Shown here: positions 60,766 to 64,000 of the stretch, one piece after another | Layout of the letters: each line of letters opens with the position of its first letter | How positions within the stretch are numbered: the first letter of the stretch is position 1 | Source: Bacteroidota bacterium | GTDB taxonomy: Bacteria > Bacteroidota > Bacteroidia > UBA7662 > CANHCV01 | Direction of reading: 5' to 3' | Length of the DNA stretch: 64,000 nt | Assembly: GCA_947501265.1 (NCBI GenBank) | Contig: CANMVY010000010.1 | Coordinates: 22,334-86,333 of the forward strand | Program-made: the position numbers and the translations under genes | The notes under the pieces: generated by a model | What the model saw: only the letters and a program-made list of their open reading frames with translations | The model's database searches: none | Told to the model about the DNA's origin: nothing

Positions 60766-61128
60766 TTAGTTTTTCCGGGTCATCAAACTCCAGGAATCGG
60801 CAATCAAGTACACCATGTACAAAATCAGGAACTGAACCACGTGAACCTTGAACGGCTCCGCAAATCCGAATTTTAACAAAAGCACAAACATCAACGATAG
60901 GAAAAAACGAAGTCCGGTGGCTCCCATGAATCGGGTAACAAACTTTTTGGGGTCTTTCCCCGCCCCAATCACATAACCAGAAATGCCGTAGAGCAAAAAC
61001 AAAAAGGCGTGAGCCGCCCACGTCCCTGCATCGGCCAAGGCCCAAATCGCATCACCACCAACCGCTATTAAAATAAACTGAATGCTGGCCATTCCGGCAC
61101 CACAAAAAACCAAGATTTTCGTTTTCAT
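60766..61128 (-). CDS. Hypothetical membrane protein of the atpZ locus
   Basis: 120 residues with about four membrane segments (ASIQFILIAVGG, HAFLFLLYGISGYVIG, GLRFFLSLMFVLLLKFG, VQFLILYMVYLIAD). Size and place match the ATP-synthase-I-like protein that follows atpZ and precedes atpB in Bacteroidota. Coupled to atpZ by ATGA. Here, however, no atpB follows; the repeat-rich gap does. Confidence 0.72.
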   Translation of the reverse strand: MKTKILVFCGAGMASIQFILIAVGGDAIWALADAGTWAAHAFLFLLYGISGYVIGAGKDPKKFVTRFMGATGLRFFLSLMFVLLLKFGFAEPFKVHVVQFLILYMVYLIADSWSLMTRKN

Positions 61129-61325
61129 TTTTTAAACGCTTTTCTAAACATGACCCACATCGCTCCACCCACCCCTAAAAGGCTGCCTACGAGGGTAAGC
61201 CACGGTTTTGTACCCAACCAAGCATCGCCTTTCCAACCCAGAAAAACAAAAACACCCATGGTGGCAGCCATCTCCCAAGCCATCCCCATCCACTTCATTG
61301 CATCATTTTTCTTGTTTTCGCTCAC
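61125..61325 (-). CDS. AtpZ/AtpI-family protein
   Basis: 66 residues with two membrane segments (AWEMAATMGVFVFLGWKGD and LTLVGSLLGVGGAMWVMF) in the AtpZ/AtpI pattern, including WLGTKPWLTLVG between the helices. These small proteins assist assembly of, or ion supply to, the F1Fo ATP synthase. Divergent from sprE. No ATP synthase subunit gene is in this window. Confidence 0.82.
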   Translation of the reverse strand: MSENKKNDAMKWMGMAWEMAATMGVFVFLGWKGDAWLGTKPWLTLVGSLLGVGGAMWVMFRKAFKK

Positions 61326-61343
61326 GGAACGGTTTTAATTCGG

Positions 61344-61351
61344 TAAATTTG
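61344..61351 (+). promoter_or_regulatory. -7 box TAAATTTG for sprE
   Basis: Exact TAnnTTTG match in the short gap between divergent atpZ and sprE, 30 bases before the proposed TTG start. It supports the later start rather than the long upstream frame. Confidence 0.5.
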
Positions 61352-61381
61352 TACAAAGTTGCATCTTTTTTTCGAAACGAT

Positions 61382-63988
61382 TTGAAAAACCTCGTTTTTC
61401 TTTCCCTACTCCTATTCCTCGGCAGTTGTGCGCCCGAAGGAACCATGTATTACTTTTATCACAACACCACTGCGCGATTCAACGGTTACTTCAATGCCGA
61501 TTTTAAACAACTTGAACGCGCCAAAGAAATCCGCCTCGGCCTGGTTGATCGGTACGACTCTATTCTACCTGTTTTCCCCTTTGGCGACGATGCCGCTGCC
61601 AAAGCATCCTTCCAAATTATGGATGAGACCATCAAAAAAGCAGGATTGGTCATTCAAAAACACGAAAAAAGCAAATGGGTTGACGATTGTTACTTGGTGA
61701 TTGGCCGCGGCTATTTCTTCAAAAAACAATACTACGAAGCCATCGATAACTTCCAATACGTTTACTCCCGATTCAAAGATCAGCCCACTGCGCCATTGGC
61801 CTTGATTTGGGCTGCAAACGCATATTTGGGGGCGAATCAAGGCTCATCGGCACTTTCTGCGTTGGAAACAGCCAAAACCCTAAAGTCCCTCACCGAAAAA
61901 CAAAAGCCCTTTCTTTTCGCCACCTATGCCGCCTACTACATGAAGGAAGGCAACTACGACGAGGCGGCAAAATCGCTCGAAAAATGCTTCAAACTTAAAC
62001 TTACCAAGTACGAACGGTCCCGCTACAACTTCCTGATGGGGCAACTCTTGATGGCCTCCGGTAAAAATACCAAAGCAAAACCCTACTTCTTGGCTTCCTT
62101 GAAAGGTAATCCGCCTTACGACTTGGAATTCAATGCCAAACTCAATCTCATTCGAATCTTCGAACGAGGAAACGATGCCGAAGTGCGCCGATTGCTCACC
62201 AAAATGCTGAAAGAGCAAAAAAACAAATCCAACTACGACCAACTTTACTACGAACTCGCTCAACTCGACCTCAAACAAAAAAAGAATCAGCCAGCCTTCC
62301 TAAATTTCCAAAAAGCAGCCTGGACGGCCACGGTTAATTTGGGCATCAAAGGAACCTCGTACTTGCGTGCAGCAGAAATTTGTTTTGCCAAACCCGATTT
62401 TGAGTTGGCACAACTCTATTACGACTCCGCCTCGGCTTATTTACCCAAAAATCATCCTGAATACGAAAGAGCAACAGGAAGAAAAGAATCGCTCACCGAA
62501 GTGGTGAAACTGATCAAAACCATTCAAGAAGGCGATTCTCTATTGAAACTCGCTAAACTCGATTCGGCCCAACTTCGAAAAGAAGTGGAAAAATCCATCG
62601 CCGCTGAAGCCGCTAACGCTAAGAAAAAAGCTGAAGAAGCGAAGAAAAACGCCGATAATAAAAACAATGGTGTGGCCGATCTCAACCCCGGAAACGCAAC
62701 GGCCAATTCCAGCTGGGCTTTCGATAATCCCGCCGCGAAAAGTTTGGGCTTCTCCGAGTTTAAACGCACCTGGGGCGATCGCCCAAACGAGGACAACTGG
62801 AGACGTAGCAAAAAAGAAATGGAACAACCCGATGGCGGAACTCCAAAAATCGACACTTCCACATTGGCGCAAAACGCACCCAAAGAATCCAAGGACAACA
62901 GCAGCGCCAAAGAAACCGAAATCCAAAACCGAATGTCGGCTGTGCCCAAAAATCAATCCGGCATCGATGCACTCCAACAACGGGTCATCGAAGCGTATTT
63001 CTCCCTTGGCATGATTTATCGGGATCGCATGAAGGAAGACAAAGAATCCATCAAATCCTTCGAAGGGTTGCTTTCTAAATACCCCGAAAACAAGTACCAA
63101 AAAGAATCGTGGTACAATCTGTATCAACTTTGGTCGGATGTTCCCAATCCAACCAAAGCAACCTATTACAAGAATTTATTGCTGAAGGATTCTACTTCCA
63201 AATATGCCTATTTACTTCAAGGAAAACCACTTCCTGAAGAGGATAATTTGGAAAAGCGAATGGAGAAAAAATACCAATCCATTTTTGCCGAATACCAAGC
63301 CGAGAACTACAAAACCGTTCTCTCGGAGTCGGAAAAAGCCCTGCTCGATACGTCATCTTCTCAATTCACCCCACGATTTGAGTTGTTGAAAGGGTTGGCT
63401 CAATTCAAATTGGGTTTGCCCGGCGATGCCGAAAAAACCCTTACGCACGTAGCAACCACGTATGCATCGCATCCAGCGAAAACGTACGCTGATGAAATCC
63501 TCATGCTCCTTCGCCGGGGATCAAACAACTCTACGCCGACTACCATGAACGATCCCCAAAACTCGGGCGTCAACACTTCCTTAAAAACCAACGTAGTTGT
63601 AGATACTGCTTTGTTCAAAAACACCTTCAACGACGAGCATTTCGTGGTTTTATCTGCCGATATGGGCCAAATCGGTTACGTGGGAATAAAATTGGATGTT
63701 CGATTGGCCCAATTCAACGATGCCAAATTCGGACTCGAAAACCTTCAAATTACCTCTACTGTCTTGGCAAATACCAACCAAGCTTTCATTGTTCGCACCT
63801 TCAAAGACAAAGAAAAAGCCCTTTATTTTGCCGGAATCGCAGAAACCGACCCTGAATTGTTATCGGGAACACAACCCGGCAAAAACAAAATCTTTGCCAT
63901 CTCCAAAAACAACTTTACCACCCTCATCAAAACCGGAAAATTGAAAGAATACCTCGATTATTATCAGGCATTTTATCAGCAACAATAA
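61382..63988 (+). CDS. sprE: SprE/PorW-type T9SS and gliding lipoprotein (TPR)
   Basis: About 868 residues from a TTG codon, giving the N-terminus MKNLVFLSLLLFLGSC with a good lipobox; the in-frame ATG at 61208 would overlap the atpZ gene and precede the promoter. APEGTMYYFYHNTTARFNGYFNA after the Cys, then many TPR-like helices (YYEAIDNFQYVYSRFKD, YDEAAKSLEKCFKL), a charged linker (about 440-570) and a C-terminal domain. Matches SprE (870 residues in F. johnsoniae), a periplasmic lipoprotein of the type IX secretion machinery, needed for export of CTD proteins such as those at 8.8, 14.9 and 49.7 kb. Confidence 0.85.
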   Translation: MKNLVFLSLLLFLGSCAPEGTMYYFYHNTTARFNGYFNADFKQLERAKEIRLGLVDRYDSILPVFPFGDDAAAKASFQIMDETIKKAGLVIQKHEKSKWVDDCYLVIGRGYFFKKQYYEAIDNFQYVYSRFKDQPTAPLALIWAANAYLGANQGSSALSALETAKTLKSLTEKQKPFLFATYAAYYMKEGNYDEAAKSLEKCFKLKLTKYERSRYNFLMGQLLMASGKNTKAKPYFLASLKGNPPYDLEFNAKLNLIRIFERGNDAEVRRLLTKMLKEQKNKSNYDQLYYELAQLDLKQKKNQPAFLNFQKAAWTATVNLGIKGTSYLRAAEICFAKPDFELAQLYYDSASAYLPKNHPEYERATGRKESLTEVVKLIKTIQEGDSLLKLAKLDSAQLRKEVEKSIAAEAANAKKKAEEAKKNADNKNNGVADLNPGNATANSSWAFDNPAAKSLGFSEFKRTWGDRPNEDNWRRSKKEMEQPDGGTPKIDTSTLAQNAPKESKDNSSAKETEIQNRMSAVPKNQSGIDALQQRVIEAYFSLGMIYRDRMKEDKESIKSFEGLLSKYPENKYQKESWYNLYQLWSDVPNPTKATYYKNLLLKDSTSKYAYLLQGKPLPEEDNLEKRMEKKYQSIFAEYQAENYKTVLSESEKALLDTSSSQFTPRFELLKGLAQFKLGLPGDAEKTLTHVATTYASHPAKTYADEILMLLRRGSNNSTPTTMNDPQNSGVNTSLKTNVVVDTALFKNTFNDEHFVVLSADMGQIGYVGIKLDVRLAQFNDAKFGLENLQITSTVLANTNQAFIVRTFKDKEKALYFAGIAETDPELLSGTQPGKNKIFAISKNNFTTLIKTGKLKEYLDYYQAFYQQQ

Positions 63989-63989
63989 C

Positions 63990-64000
63990 ATGAAGCAAGA
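63990..64000 (+). CDS. Possible start of the next gene (partial)
   Basis: An ATG two bases after the sprE stop opens a frame (MKQ) that runs off the right edge. Spacing fits a co-transcribed gene. Too short to name. Confidence 0.3.

Overview
The window looks like chromosomal DNA of an aerobic, probably aquatic, member of the Bacteroidota (Flavobacteriales-like, near the Cryomorphaceae/Schleiferiaceae type of gene content). Reasons seen in the sequence: several secreted proteins carry type IX secretion (T9SS) style C-terminal sorting domains; there is a SprE/PorW-type T9SS lipoprotein, a carboxypeptidase-regulatory-domain TonB receptor, a flavobacterial-type proteorhodopsin, the bacillithiol-associated protein YtxJ, and promoters with the Bacteroidota -7 box TAnnTTTG. 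Genes are dense, often joined by ATGA overlaps, and nearly all are housekeeping or moderately conserved accessory genes.

Layout. 1-4.4 kb: end of an unknown gene, a SUI1-type translation factor, a two-gene ABC exporter, and a three-gene unit ending in coaE. 4.4-7.4 kb: Cys-rich secreted protein, TonB receptor and HMA metal-binding protein, likely a copper or other soft-metal uptake unit. 7.4-12.2 kb: sahH, a T9SS M1 peptidase, an O-antigen-ligase-like protein and a DUF2795 protein whose terminator lies inside its neighbour's reading frame. 12.2-16.1 kb: a coupled operon of spermidine-synthase-like, asparagine-synthase-like and FemAB-like proteins, then a LamG T9SS protein. 16.2-18.6 kb (minus): dtxR-thioesterase-smpB-folP. 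18.7-24.3 kb: ABC/HlyD/TolC export system with a degenerate ATPase, followed by a glycosyltransferase.

24.3-27.9 kb is a visibly AT-rich accessory island: a lipoprotein, a large zinc-ribbon/multi-membrane/SH3-like protein and an almost pure calcium-loop repeat protein, all on the minus strand and divergent from an XRE regulator. It lies on the 3' side of a tRNA-Ser(GGA) gene. This is my best candidate for an undescribed system.

28-40.9 kb: iron-sulfur assembly protein, VWA-like membrane protein, anmK, DUF1569, a six-bladed-propeller protein, ridA, dedA, then a minus-strand run (methyltransferase, arginase-like pseudoenzyme, GH25 lysozyme, parvulin chaperone, two lipoproteins), two tiny related lipoproteins, ytxJ and pdxJ. 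41-45 kb: tetR-paaABCD (phenylacetyl-CoA epoxidase) with an operator palindrome, and proteorhodopsin. 45.2-47.6 kb: trmH-plsC-mnmH. 47.7-51.2 kb: DUF6580 protein, a second asparagine-synthase-like protein, and an M43 metalloprotease. 51.2-55.4 kb: mazG-spoU-prolyl oligopeptidase-comB. 55.5-59.8 kb: HD hydrolase, DegT aminotransferase, outer-membrane protein, fumC, small lipoprotein. 59.9-60.75 kb: a gene-free stretch full of repeats. 60.8-64 kb: two AtpZ/AtpI-type membrane proteins divergent from sprE.

Coordinates of starts were moved inward from the longest reading frame where a signal peptide, promoter, terminator or overlap argued for it. No homology search was run; names rest on motif recognition.
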